From Limimonas halophila (lineage in GTDB: Bacteria; Pseudomonadota; Alphaproteobacteria; Kiloniellales; Rhodovibrionaceae), in NCBI RefSeq assembly GCF_900100655.1, contig NZ_FNCE01000003.1:1-64000 (forward strand): DNA of 64,000 bases. The letters are read 5' to 3'. Shown here in pieces: positions 23,865-32,681 of this stretch. How positions within the stretch are numbered: the first letter of the stretch is position 1; every line of letters begins with the position of its first letter. The position numbers and the translations under genes were made by a program. The notes beneath the pieces are model-generated. The model made no database searches and had not been told where the DNA came from. It worked only from the letters and a program-made list of their open reading frames with translations.

Positions 23865-23953
23865 GGCGGGGCTCGCTCGTGTGCTGTGCCGGGCAGGTGT
23901 TTGGCGCCGGAGGCTAGCCCAGACGGCCGGCGCGGACCACCCGCCCGTGACCC

Positions 23954-25297
23954 TCAGGCCGGGGCGGGCGTTACCGCGCGCACGAGGCGCGGGTAGGCGG
24001 CGGCCAGCGAGATCCCGCGCGCGGCCATGAAGACCATCAACGCCAGCCACAGCCCGTGGTTGCCCCAGATGGGAATGAGGGCCCAGCACGCGCCCAGGTA
24101 GATCGCCAGCGAGACGAGCATGGCCGTGCGCATCGGCCCGGTGCGCGTCGCGCCGATGAAGATGCCGTCGAGCTGGAAGGCCCAGACCGACAACAGCGGC
24201 GAGGCCACCATCCACGGCAGGTAACTCGCCGCCGCCGCGCGCACCGCGCTCAGGTCCGTCATCACCCCGATGAGCAGCGTCCCCGCGCCGGCGAAGACCA
24301 CGGCCGCGGCGGCGGCGAGGATGACGGCCCAGAGCGTCGCCGTGCGCACGGCCCGGCGCAGCCACGCCCGGTCGGCGCCGCCGACCGCGCGGCCGACCAG
24401 GATCTCGGTGGCGTGGGCGAAGCCGTCGAGGCCGTGGGAGAGGAACTGCTGGAACTGCATCAGCACGGTGTTGGCGGCCAGCGTCACCTCGCCGAAGGCC
24501 GCGCCGCGCGCGGTGAAGAAGGCGAAGGCGAAGATCAGCGCCAGGGTGCGCACGAAGATGTCGCGGTTGACCCGCAGCATCGCCACCAGCCGCTCGCGGT
24601 TGAGCAGCCGCTCGCGCGACCAGCGCCCGCCCGTGCGCGCCAGCACCCGCCAGCACACCGCCAGGCCCAGCGCCGCCGCCGCGACCTCCGCCAGCAGGCT
24701 CGCCCAGGCGACGCCCGCGATCGTCATGCCCAGGCCGGCGACGAAGAGCAGGTCGAGAACGATGTTCACGCCGTTCAGCGCGACCTGGAGCGCCAGCGCG
24801 TGCCGGGGCCGCTGCGTGCCCAGCAGCCAGCCGAGGACGGCGTAGTTCGTCAGCGCGAAGGGGGCGGAGAAGATGCGGATGGAAAAGTAGGTCTCGGCAT
24901 GGCCGAGCACGGCGGGCGTGGCGTCCACCACCGCGAAGGCGACCGCGCCGATGGGCCATTGCAGCGCGATCAGCCCCGCGCCCAGGCCGCCCGCCAGCAG
25001 CAGCGCCCGGCCCAGGGTGGCGCGCAACTCGTCGGGGTCGTCCGCGCCCAGGGCCTGCGCGGCGAAGCCGGTCGTGCCCATGCGCAGGAAGCCGAAGCCC
25101 CAGTAGAGAAAGGAGAACACCAGCGCGCCCACCGAGACGCCGCCGATGAAGGCGGGGTCGGGCAGGTGCCCCATCACGGCCGTGTCCACCGCGCCCAACA
25201 GCGGCGTGGACAGGTTCGCCAGGATGATGGGCAGCGCCAGCGTCAGCACGCGGCGGTGCCAGCCCTGCTCGGTTTCCGGGGTGGATGGTGCGGTCAT
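23954..25297 (-). CDS. MATE family efflux transporter (DinF-like)
   Basis: 447 residues, twelve predicted membrane segments in two repeats. The opening WHRRVLTLALPIILANLSTPLLGAVDTAVMGHLP is the DinF/NorM signature, with VLTLA...PLLGAVDTAVMG matching the first repeat and the second repeat starting near residue 230 (VNRDIFVRTLALIFAFAFF). MATE proteins export organic cations or drugs with sodium or protons. It sits alone, 89 bp downstream of the HIT gene's start. DinF-branch membership is suggested by the GAVDTAVMGHL motif. Confidence 0.9.
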   Translation of the reverse strand: MTAPSTPETEQGWHRRVLTLALPIILANLSTPLLGAVDTAVMGHLPDPAFIGGVSVGALVFSFLYWGFGFLRMGTTGFAAQALGADDPDELRATLGRALLLAGGLGAGLIALQWPIGAVAFAVVDATPAVLGHAETYFSIRIFSAPFALTNYAVLGWLLGTQRPRHALALQVALNGVNIVLDLLFVAGLGMTIAGVAWASLLAEVAAAALGLAVCWRVLARTGGRWSRERLLNRERLVAMLRVNRDIFVRTLALIFAFAFFTARGAAFGEVTLAANTVLMQFQQFLSHGLDGFAHATEILVGRAVGGADRAWLRRAVRTATLWAVILAAAAAVVFAGAGTLLIGVMTDLSAVRAAAASYLPWMVASPLLSVWAFQLDGIFIGATRTGPMRTAMLVSLAIYLGACWALIPIWGNHGLWLALMVFMAARGISLAAAYPRLVRAVTPAPA

Positions 25298-25345
25298 GGC
25301 CGGCGCGTGATCGCGGCAAACGCCCGGCCGGTCAAGCCGCAGGCG

Positions 25346-26107
25346 TTACTCGGCGGGCGCGGCGCCGGGCAGCCGTTCCTGCACCCCGGCCAGGAACTCG
25401 CGGATGCGCTTGGCATTGGCGCCCAGGTCGCTGACGCCCACGCGCGAAGCCGAGCGCACGTCGATGCGTGAACCGCCGTCCTCGCGTGCCGTGACCCGCA
25501 CCGCGACGTCGTCGCGGAAGCCGAACCAGAAGGTTTCCGCCGTGGCCTCGATGCGGCGCGCTTCGGCGTCGGCGGCCGCGATGTTCCAGCCCATGGCCGC
25601 CGCCGCCGCGCGCGCCGCATCGAACGCCCGCTCCGGCGAAACGGGAACGGTCAGCGGCCGGATGTTGGGATAGGCCTGTTTCTGCTGCTTGGCCGTCGTC
25701 TCGCCGGGGTAGGCGACGGCGTTGGGCGCTTCCTCGCGAATCTCGGCCAGCGCGACGAACCGCGGCGGGTTCTTGGTGTCGGTGGTGATGTCGTGGATGG
25801 GTGGGTAGGCCTCCACCATGCGCACGTGCAGCAGCGGCACCGCTGCCGCCGCGAGCGCGATCACCAGCCCCGGCAGGGCCGTCAGGCCCAGGCGCGCGCT
25901 GCGCTGGTGCATGGCGCCGAGCAGCCCCGCCCCCGAGAGCGCCACCGCCGCCAGCGCGCCGTAGACGCTCCAGCGCAGGACGGCGAAGCCGGTCCGGAAG
26001 TCCCAGAAACCGAGCTTGGTGCCCAGACCCGCCAGCACGCCGGCCAGCGCCGCCACGACCGCGAGCGCCAGCCCGGCGCCGACGAGGGTGCGGACGATCC
26101 CGCGCAT
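25346..26107 (-). CDS. DUF1499 membrane-anchored protein
   Basis: 253 residues. Three hydrophobic segments occupy the first 110 residues (LVGAGLALAVVAALAGVLAGL, VLRWSVYGALAAVALSGAGLLGAM, LPGLVIALAAAAVPLLHV). The C-terminal soluble DUF1499 domain begins at IHDITTDTKNPPRF and includes TAETFWFGFRDDVAVRVT and RIDVRSASRVGVSDLGANAKRI, the conserved end. Its role is unknown. The ATG shares one base with the dusA stop (TGATG), so it is translated with dusA. Confidence 0.87.
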   Translation of the reverse strand: MRGIVRTLVGAGLALAVVAALAGVLAGLGTKLGFWDFRTGFAVLRWSVYGALAAVALSGAGLLGAMHQRSARLGLTALPGLVIALAAAAVPLLHVRMVEAYPPIHDITTDTKNPPRFVALAEIREEAPNAVAYPGETTAKQQKQAYPNIRPLTVPVSPERAFDAARAAAAAMGWNIAAADAEARRIEATAETFWFGFRDDVAVRVTAREDGGSRIDVRSASRVGVSDLGANAKRIREFLAGVQERLPGAAPAE

Positions 26108-27129
26108 CAGGCCGCCATCCGAACGCCGGTGCGCACGCGGGCGAAAGCCTCGGCGATCACCTCCGGCGGGGCGTCGTCACGGCGCGCCGCCTCGCTCAGG
26201 TGGCGGCGCCAGTGCCGCGCGCCCGGCAGACCCGAGCACAGCCCGAGCGCGTGGCGCGTGACCGCCCGCACCGGGGTTCCCGCCGCGTGCAGTTCGCGCG
26301 CGTGGGCGATCAGGCCGTCGATCGCCGCCTCGCGGTCGGCGACCGGGTTGGTCTCGCCGTAGATGCGGCGGTCGGCGTCGGCCAGCAGCCAGGGGTGGTC
26401 GTAGGCGGCGCGGCCGAGCATGACGCCGTCGACATGATTCAACTGCTCTTCGACGCCGTCGAGGTCCTGAATGCCGCCGTTGGTGAGGATCTCCAGCTCC
26501 GGCCGCTCGCGCTTGAGCCGGTGGACCCGGGCGTGGTTCAGCGGCGGCTTCTCGCGGTTCTCCTTGGGGCTCAGGCCCTGGAGCCACGCCTTGCGCGCGT
26601 GGATGATGAAGACGGAGCAGCCGCCCCGCTCGGCTACGGTGTCGACGAAGTGGCGCAGGAAGGCGTCGTCGTCGCTGTCGTCGATGCCGATGCGGGTTTT
26701 GACCGTCACGGGGATGCGGGACACGGCCGCCCGCATGGCCGCCACGCAGTCGGCGACCAGCTCCGGGCGCGCCATGAGGCAGGCGCCGAAGGTCGCGTTC
26801 TGCACCCGGTCGGAGGGGCAGCCGACGTTCAGGTTGACTTCGTCGTAGCCCCGGGCCTCGGCGATGGCCGCGCTTTGGGCCAGCGCATCCGGGTCGGCGC
26901 CGCCCAGCTGCAGCGCCACGGGGTGCTCGGCCGGCGAGAACCCAAGCAACTTGTCGCGCTCGCCGTGGAGCACCGCGTTCGCCGTGACCATTTCGGTGTA
27001 GAGCAGCGTGCGCCGCGTCAGCAGGCGGTGGAAGGCGCGGCAGTGGCGGTCCGTGCACTGCATCATGGGCGCCACCGCGAGGCGCCGGTCCAGCGGCTGT
27101 GCGTGCGTTTCATCGGGCCGGACGGCCAT
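26107..27129 (-). CDS. dusA: tRNA-dihydrouridine synthase A
   Basis: 340 residues. The TIM barrel opens with RRLAVAPMMQCTDRHCRAFHRLL, typical of DusA rather than DusB. VALQLGGADPDALAQSA and VNLNVGCPSDRVQNATFGACLM contain the FMN site and the catalytic cysteine region, and FIIHARKAWLQGLSPKENR is the DusA-specific arm. It reduces uridine 20/20a in the D-loop of tRNA with NADPH. It starts the dusA-DUF1499 pair and is divergent from the isoaspartyl-methyltransferase-like gene. Confidence 0.95.
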   Translation of the reverse strand: MAVRPDETHAQPLDRRLAVAPMMQCTDRHCRAFHRLLTRRTLLYTEMVTANAVLHGERDKLLGFSPAEHPVALQLGGADPDALAQSAAIAEARGYDEVNLNVGCPSDRVQNATFGACLMARPELVADCVAAMRAAVSRIPVTVKTRIGIDDSDDDAFLRHFVDTVAERGGCSVFIIHARKAWLQGLSPKENREKPPLNHARVHRLKRERPELEILTNGGIQDLDGVEEQLNHVDGVMLGRAAYDHPWLLADADRRIYGETNPVADREAAIDGLIAHARELHAAGTPVRAVTRHALGLCSGLPGARHWRRHLSEAARRDDAPPEVIAEAFARVRTGVRMAA

Positions 27130-27266
27130 CCGCCAACCTCCCTGTTTGCTCCGGTCGCGGTCCGCCCCGGTCGTGGCGGTGCGGGGCGTCGTGCTTTGGA
27201 GCGATTCGCGTACCGGTGGGCCGCGGTGGTATCTTTCGACTCTGTGGTCCAGCGATGGAGGCGGCC

Positions 27267-28013
27267 ATGCGCCGCGCGATCCGGTTCGGCGTGCTGGCGG
27301 CCGTGGCGGCGATGCTGGCGCCCACGGCCCGGGCGGAGGGCGTCGAGGACGCCGGCGAAGCCCGGCGCGCCATGGTGCGCATCATCGAAACCAAGGTTTC
27401 GCACACCGCCAGCGTCACCAATGTGCCCCAGATCGATCCGCGCGTCATGACCGCGATGCGGGCGGTGCCGCGCCACGTCTTCGTGCCGGGGCCGTTGCGC
27501 CCCTACGCCTACGCGCCGACGCCGCTGCCGGTGACGGCGGAACAGCGCTTGGCCTCGCCCTTCCTCGTGGCGCTGATGACGCATCTGGCCGAGGTGCAGC
27601 CGGGCGAGCGCGTGTTCGAGACGGGCACGGGCGCGGGCTACCACGCCGCCGTGCTGGCGGAGATGGGGGCCGAGGTCGTCAGCGTCGAGGTGCTGGAAGA
27701 CGTGGCCGAGCAGGCGCGGGCGAACCTGAAGGCCGCCGGGATCGACGGCATCGAAACCCACGTCGCCGACGGCTACTACGGCTGGGCCAGGGGCGCGCCC
27801 TACGACGCCATCATCCTGAAAGAGGCCGTGGGCGCGGTGCCGCGCGCGCTGCTCGACCAGCTCGCCCCCGGTGGCAAGCTGGTGGCGCCCATCGGCCCGG
27901 AAACCGGCGGCCAGCAGCTCACCGTCATCACCAAGAACGGCGCCGGCGGCACATCCCGCCGCGAGATTCTGCCCGTGCAGTTCACTCCGCTCCAGGGTGG
28001 GGAGCGGATTTGA
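27267..28013 (+). CDS. Exported protein-L-isoaspartate O-methyltransferase-like protein
   Basis: 248 residues. The ATG at 27267 has GGAGG six bases upstream and opens a clear Sec signal peptide (RRAIRFGVLAAVAAMLAPTARA); the ATG at 27255 is less likely. The mature part is a PCMT domain: VPRHVFVPG, the SAM loop RVFETGTGAGYHAAVLAEMG, VVSVEVLEDVA and the late YDAIILKEAVGAVPRALLDQL. Cytoplasmic Pcm repairs isoaspartyl residues; an exported form would need SAM in the periplasm, which is puzzling. Such signal-bearing versions occur in several proteobacteria, so this may be a real subgroup. Confidence 0.82.
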   Translation: MRRAIRFGVLAAVAAMLAPTARAEGVEDAGEARRAMVRIIETKVSHTASVTNVPQIDPRVMTAMRAVPRHVFVPGPLRPYAYAPTPLPVTAEQRLASPFLVALMTHLAEVQPGERVFETGTGAGYHAAVLAEMGAEVVSVEVLEDVAEQARANLKAAGIDGIETHVADGYYGWARGAPYDAIILKEAVGAVPRALLDQLAPGGKLVAPIGPETGGQQLTVITKNGAGGTSRREILPVQFTPLQGGERI

Positions 28014-28560
28014 TGACCGGGGTGCGGATCGGAGGGTGCTGGCGGTCGGTGCGCATCTCGCGGAAATTGCAGCAGTCCAGCCTGTGCGTTATAAAGGTGG
28101 GGCGACCTTGAAGGCGTCTTCGGGCGTCACTGAAGCAAGATCGACGCGCCGTCCGGGTGATGGGGCACTCGGGCGGCGCAATCTTTTTGCGAGGGATGTT
28201 GGGGCCAGAGCGCACCCCGGCCCCACCCGGTGTGGCAGCCTCTACATCTTCCAGGCCATCCACACCAACGCGGCCGTCTGAACGGCCACGAGTGCGACCT
28301 CGATCGGCGTCACGTGGCGTCACCTCCTTCCAACACCGGCGGATTTGCGTCCGGTTGGGGGCCGGCGCGACCGGTGCGCCGAGGACGTTAAGTACGTGCA
28401 GTGCAACCAGAAAGATGAAAATCGGGCGTGTCCTCGCGAGTTTGTTGGTGGCGGGTGTGGCGTCAGGCCACGATCGCGGTAAGCCGAGGCCTTGCATCCG
28501 GCGCCCGCGTTTGATTGTCTGCGAATGCAATTCAATCGCAATTCCAAGGAGCGCCACAGC
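28014..28560. other. 547-bp spacer containing one small peptide gene
   Basis: No large gene. On the minus strand a 23-residue peptide gene at 28242-28313 has a perfect ribosome binding site. Just downstream of it on that strand, ggggcc and ggcccc arms (28201-28206 and the ccggccccac area to 28226) could pair as a weak hairpin. The plus-strand segment before 28561 holds only the aaggag site for the DUF6746 gene. Confidence 0.5.
28242..28313 (-). CDS. 23-residue hydrophobic peptide
   Basis: A GTG start at 28313 lies six bases after AAGGAGGTGA, the longest Shine-Dalgarno match in the window. The product, MTPIEVALVAVQTAALVWMAWKM, is one amphiphilic membrane-type helix and ends in TAG. It is too short for homology. 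It stands alone in a 547-bp gap between two plus-strand genes. The excellent site argues for translation, either as a membrane micropeptide or as a leader peptide; no minus-strand gene lies nearby to be controlled, so a free micropeptide is likelier. Confidence 0.45.
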   Translation of the reverse strand: MTPIEVALVAVQTAALVWMAWKM

Positions 28561-28968
28561 ATGCAGGCACGCTGGATCGCCCTGGCCCTGGCGGCCGGGA
28601 TCATGGCCGCCGGCCCCGCGCAGGCCGGCAGCGGGCACGACGACGATCACGGGCACGACGACCGCGTCGAGCACTACGAGGGCAAGAAGATCGAGAGCCG
28701 CGAGCAGGCGGTCGAGGCCCTGCGCTCGGTGAACGCCAAGCTGGACGAGCTGCTCGCCGGCGAGCTGACGCCCCAGACGATGAACACCGTCCACAAGATC
28801 AGCTACACGATGGAGAACGCGCTGCCCTACCTCCATTCCAACACGGACAGCGCGGCCAAGAGCCTGGAGAAGATGCACCTCGCCAGCGAGCGCATGGAGG
28901 CCGAGGCGGTGAAGACCAACGGCGAGGCCTACCTGAAGGACCTGCGCACCATCCTGGGCGAGCCGTAA
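28561..28968 (+). CDS. DUF6746 periplasmic protein
   Basis: 135 residues from the ATG at 28561, with aaggag upstream. Residues 1-22 are a signal peptide (ARWIALALAAGIMAAGPAQA). A histidine/aspartate-rich stretch (GHDDDHGHDD) then leads to VEHYEGKKIESREQAV, LTPQTMNTVHKISYTMENAL and a final helical SLEKMHLASERMEAEAV. This matches DUF6746 proteins, small helical periplasmic proteins of unknown role. The His/Asp stretch could bind metal, an inference. A GC-rich 10-bp hairpin (28979-29002) follows. Confidence 0.8.
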   Translation: MQARWIALALAAGIMAAGPAQAGSGHDDDHGHDDRVEHYEGKKIESREQAVEALRSVNAKLDELLAGELTPQTMNTVHKISYTMENALPYLHSNTDSAAKSLEKMHLASERMEAEAVKTNGEAYLKDLRTILGEP

Positions 28969-28978
28969 ACCGCTTGGC

Positions 28979-29002
28979 GGGGCGCCGGGCCGCCGGCGCC
29001 CC
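28979..29002. terminator. GC-rich hairpin after the DUF6746 gene
   Basis: 28979-28988 and 28993-29002 pair perfectly (10 bp, loop gccg). There is no T-run, so intrinsic termination would be weak. Confidence 0.4.
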
Positions 29003-29069
29003 GCGCGCGTTGCATCCCCCGGCGTCCTGCGCTTAAGACGGCTGCGGACACCGCCGGGAGGTCGCAGCC

Positions 29070-30473
29070 GTGCTCTACATCTCCACCCGCGGCGAGGCGC
29101 CGCGCCTGCCGTTCGACGACGTCCTGCTGTCGGGCCTGGCGCGCGACGGCGGGCTCTACCTGCCCGATCACTGGCCGCACTTCGACGCCGCCACGTTGCG
29201 GTCCTTCGCCGGCAAGCCCTACGCCGAGGTCGCCGCCGAGGTGCTGCGGCCCTTCCTGCCCGATTCCGTCGCGGCGGACGTCATCGATCGCCTGACCGCG
29301 CGCGCCTACGCCCGCTTCGGCCACGCCGCGACCTGCCCGCTGGTCCAGCTCGACCCCAGCACCTGGGTGCAGGAGTTGTTCCACGGCCCCACGCTGGCCT
29401 TCAAGGATCTGGCGCTGCAGCTGCTCGGCGATCTCTTCGAGCACGTCCTGGCCGCGCGCGGCGAGCGCATCACCATCATCGGCGCCACCTCCGGCGACAC
29501 CGGCTCCGCCGCCATCGAGGCGTGTCGGGAGCGCGAGCGCATCGACATCGTCATGCTGCACCCCGCCGGGCGCGTGTCCGAGGTTCAGCGCCGCCAGATG
29601 ACCACGGTGGACGCCGCCAACGTCCACAACGTCGCGCTCGACGGCACCTTCGACGACTGCCAAGCGGCGGTGAAGGCGATGTTCGCCGACACCGCGCTGC
29701 GCGACCAATGCGGCCTGGCGGCGGTGAACTCCATCAACGTCGCGCGCATCCTGGCGCAGGCGGTCTACTACATCACCGCCGGGGTGGCGCTGGGCGCGCC
29801 GGACCGCCCCGTGTCCTACGCCGTGCCCACGGGCAACTTCGGCAACGTCTACGCCGGCTACATGGCCGCCCAGATGGGGCTGCCGGTGGAGCGGCTGATC
29901 GTCGGCTCCAACAGCAACGACATCCTCACGCGCTTCCTCAACGAGGGCGCGATGGACGCGCGGTCGGTGGTGGCGACGCTCTCGCCCTCGATGGACATCC
30001 AGGTGTCCAGCAACTTCGAGCGCCTGCTGTTCGACCTGCTGGACCGCGACGGCGCGGCCGTGCGCACCCGCATGGCGCGCTTCAGGGACACCGGCTCGCT
30101 GGACGTGCCCGCGACCGCCTGGCGCGCGGCGCGCGACATCTTCGCCGGGGCGCGCTACGACGACCGGGAGACGCTGGCGGAGATCGCGCGCATCCACCGC
30201 GAGACGGGCATGCTGGTGGACCCGCACACCGCCATCGGCATCGCCGCCGCGCGCGACCGGCGCCCGGACGATTCCACCCCCGTCGTCGCGCTGGCCACGG
30301 CGCACCCGGCCAAGTTCCCCGACGCCGTCGAGCGCGCGACGGGCGAGCGCCCGGCGCTGCCGCCGCGCCTGGCCGGGCTGTACGACTGGCCGGAACACGC
30401 CAGCGAGCTGCCCAACGATCTCGACAGCCTCAAGGCGTTCGTCCGCGAGTGCAGCCGCGCCGCGGCAGCGTGA
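29070..30473 (+). CDS. thrC: Threonine synthase
   Basis: 467 residues, type-I bacterial form. LYISTRGEAPRLPFDDVLLSGLARDGGLYLPDHWP is the N-terminal signature. The PLP lysine is K112 in GPTLAFKDLALQLLG; ATSGDTGSAA binds phosphate and NSINVARILAQAVYY and VPTGNFGNVYAGYMA follow. It converts O-phosphohomoserine to threonine. thrB lies 13 kb away on the other strand. It is followed by the M16 peptidase and an acetyltransferase gene, a common alphaproteobacterial order. Confidence 0.96.
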   Translation: MLYISTRGEAPRLPFDDVLLSGLARDGGLYLPDHWPHFDAATLRSFAGKPYAEVAAEVLRPFLPDSVAADVIDRLTARAYARFGHAATCPLVQLDPSTWVQELFHGPTLAFKDLALQLLGDLFEHVLAARGERITIIGATSGDTGSAAIEACRERERIDIVMLHPAGRVSEVQRRQMTTVDAANVHNVALDGTFDDCQAAVKAMFADTALRDQCGLAAVNSINVARILAQAVYYITAGVALGAPDRPVSYAVPTGNFGNVYAGYMAAQMGLPVERLIVGSNSNDILTRFLNEGAMDARSVVATLSPSMDIQVSSNFERLLFDLLDRDGAAVRTRMARFRDTGSLDVPATAWRAARDIFAGARYDDRETLAEIARIHRETGMLVDPHTAIGIAAARDRRPDDSTPVVALATAHPAKFPDAVERATGERPALPPRLAGLYDWPEHASELPNDLDSLKAFVRECSRAAAA

Positions 30474-30489
30474 GCAGCCGCGTCAGGTC

Positions 30490-30529
30490 GGGGTGATGGG
30501 GCGGGGTGAGATTCGGCGGGGTGACGGGG
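30490..30529 (+). other. Five G4 tracts, possible G-quadruplex
   Basis: Runs of four G at 30490, 30498, 30503, 30518 and 30526 lie between thrC and the M16 peptidase gene, with loops of 4, 1, 11 and 4 nt. They are on the coding strand, so an RNA quadruplex in the leader of the peptidase mRNA is possible. Two ggggtga(t/c)gggg repeats make up most of it. Confidence 0.45.
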
Positions 30530-30604
30530 CGGCCGCCGCACCCTACCTTTGACCGTGACAGCTTCACGAAATCCATCTGCAACAGCGAACGGCGGACCGA
30601 CACC

Positions 30605-31864
30605 ATGAGCGTACGCGTCACCCGGCTCTCCAACGGCCTCACCGTGGCCACGGACACCATCCCCCACGTGGAGACGGTGGCCCTGGGCACCTTCGTGGGC
30701 GTGGGCACGCGCCACGAGCCGGCGGAGCTGAACGGCGTGGCGCACCTGCTGGAGCACATGGCGCTCAAGGGCACCGAGCGCCGCAGCGCCCGCGACATCG
30801 CCGAGGAGATCGAGAGCGTCGGCGGCCAGATCAACGCCTACACGGGCCGCGAGAGCACGGCCTTCCACGCCAAGGTGCTCAAGGAGCACGCCGAGCTGGC
30901 GCTGGACATCGTCGCCGACGTCGTGCGCAACCCGCGCTTCGACCAGGAGGAGCTGGACCGCGAGCGCCAGGTCATCCTGCAGGAGATCGGGCAGGCCCAC
31001 GACACGCCCGACGACATCATCTTCGACCACGTGCAGGAGGTCGCCTTCCCGAACCAGGGCGTCGGCCGGCCCGTGCTCGGGCGCGCGGAGAACGTGGCGA
31101 GTCTCTCGCGCGACGACCTCATGGGCTACATGCGCCTGCACTACGGCGCGCAGCGCATGGTCGTCGCCGCCGCCGGCAACATCGACCACGACCGCTTCGT
31201 CGCCATGGCCGAGGAAAAGTTCGGCGACCTGCCGCGCACGGCCGATCAGGCCGGCGATCCGGCCAATTACGTCGGCGGCGACTTCCGCGAATCGCGCGCG
31301 CTGGAGCAGGTGCACGTGATCCTGGGCCTGCCCGGCGTGGGCTACCGCGATCCGGACTACTACACCGCGGCCGTGCTGGCGACGCTGCTCGGCGGCGGCA
31401 TGTCCTCGCGCCTCTTCCAGAAGGTCCGCGAGGAGCGCGGGCTGGTCTACACCGTCTTCGCCTTCCACGCCGCCGCCACGGACAGCGGGCTGTTCGGCGT
31501 CTACGCCGGCACCGGCGCGCGCGAGGTGGCGGAGCTGCTGCCGGTGGTGTGCGGCGAGATCGCGGACGTGGTGAACACCGTCAGCGAGGCGGAGCTGAAC
31601 CGGGCGCGCGCCCAGCTCAAGGCCAGCATCCTGATGAGCCAGGAGAGCACCAGCGGTCGCTGCGAGCAACTCGCCAATCACCTGTTGGTCTACGGGCGCC
31701 CGCTGTCAACCGACGAGATCGTGCAGGGCATCGAATCCGTGGATGGCGAGGCGGTGCGGCGGCTGGCCGCGCGGCTGGCGGGCAGCCGGCCCACGCTGGC
31801 CAGCCTGGGCCCGGTGGAGTCCGTGGAATCCTTCGACACCGTGGCGGGCCGCTTCGCCGCCTGA
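30605..31864 (+). CDS. M16 family zinc peptidase (processing-peptidase-like)
   Basis: 419 residues. The inverted zinc motif is H47-L-L-E50-H51 and the third ligand is E127, 76 residues further on, exactly as in M16B peptidases. The second half carries the inactive-repeat R/Y motif (SRLFQKVREERGLVYTVFAFH). These soluble peptidases resemble the beta subunit of mitochondrial processing peptidase. No signal peptide. The acetyltransferase gene follows after 9 bp. Confidence 0.93.
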   Translation: MSVRVTRLSNGLTVATDTIPHVETVALGTFVGVGTRHEPAELNGVAHLLEHMALKGTERRSARDIAEEIESVGGQINAYTGRESTAFHAKVLKEHAELALDIVADVVRNPRFDQEELDRERQVILQEIGQAHDTPDDIIFDHVQEVAFPNQGVGRPVLGRAENVASLSRDDLMGYMRLHYGAQRMVVAAAGNIDHDRFVAMAEEKFGDLPRTADQAGDPANYVGGDFRESRALEQVHVILGLPGVGYRDPDYYTAAVLATLLGGGMSSRLFQKVREERGLVYTVFAFHAAATDSGLFGVYAGTGAREVAELLPVVCGEIADVVNTVSEAELNRARAQLKASILMSQESTSGRCEQLANHLLVYGRPLSTDEIVQGIESVDGEAVRRLAARLAGSRPTLASLGPVESVESFDTVAGRFAA

Positions 31865-31873
31865 ACCGATGGA

Positions 31874-32533
31874 ATGGCCGTGCTGGACTGGCTGAACAGC
31901 ATGCCCGAAAAGGGTTTGCGGCTGGTCTACGGCCGCATCTACCTGCGGCCGCCACGCCCGCGCGACTGGCGCGCGTGGTCGCGCCTGCGCCAGCGCAGCC
32001 AGACCTTCCTGACGCCGTGGGAGCCGACCTGGCCCGAGGATGCGCTCGAACGCGGCGCTTTCCGGCGGCGGCTGCGCCAGTACGCCGACGAGATGCGCCA
32101 GGGCCGCGGCTACACCTTCCTCATCTTCCGGCGCAGCGACAACGCGCTCGTCGGCGGCATCTCCATCATGAACCTGCGTCGGGGCGTGGCGCAGACGGCC
32201 ACGCTGGGCTACTGGATCGGTGCGCCCTACGCGCGCCACGGCTACATGAGCGAGGCGCTGTCGGCGGTGCTGGACTTCGCCTTCGACACCCTGGGCCTGC
32301 ACCGCGTGGAGGCGGCCTCGCTGCCGCACAACGTCGCTTCGCAGGGGCTGCTGCGGAAGGTCGGCTTTACCGAGGAAGGCCACGCCCGCGAGTACCTGCG
32401 CATCAACGGCCGGTGGCAGGACCACGTCCTCTTCGCCATCCTGCGCCACGATCCGCGCGGCGTCGCCGCCAAGCGCCACGACGCCGTGCCCGCCCCGCCG
32501 CCGGACGAAACCTTCCTCAGTCAGATCGAGTGA
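31874..32533 (+). CDS. GNAT acetyltransferase, RimJ/RimL type
   Basis: 219 residues. YLRPPRPRDWRAW, then TLGYWIGAPYARHGYMSEALSAVLDFAF (acetyl-CoA loop) and LHRVEAASLPHNVASQGLLRKVGFTEEGHAREYLRINGRW match RimJ-like protein N-acetyltransferases. The product would acetylate a protein N-terminus or a small amine; in this gene neighbourhood the ribosomal S5 role of RimJ is only an analogy. It follows the M16 peptidase gene by 9 bp. Confidence 0.87.
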   Translation: MAVLDWLNSMPEKGLRLVYGRIYLRPPRPRDWRAWSRLRQRSQTFLTPWEPTWPEDALERGAFRRRLRQYADEMRQGRGYTFLIFRRSDNALVGGISIMNLRRGVAQTATLGYWIGAPYARHGYMSEALSAVLDFAFDTLGLHRVEAASLPHNVASQGLLRKVGFTEEGHAREYLRINGRWQDHVLFAILRHDPRGVAAKRHDAVPAPPPDETFLSQIE

Positions 32534-32681
32534 CGCAGCCCAAACCGAGCGAGGCGGGCGCCCATCCGCCGGGTGGGGCAAGCGCCTTGCCCGCGACGCC
32601 TTTCCGCGCGATGGTGCGATTGCTTTCCATTCGCATCGGCTAGCTGCTACAGCTCGCCCGCGATCGCGGCGGGAGCGGCTC

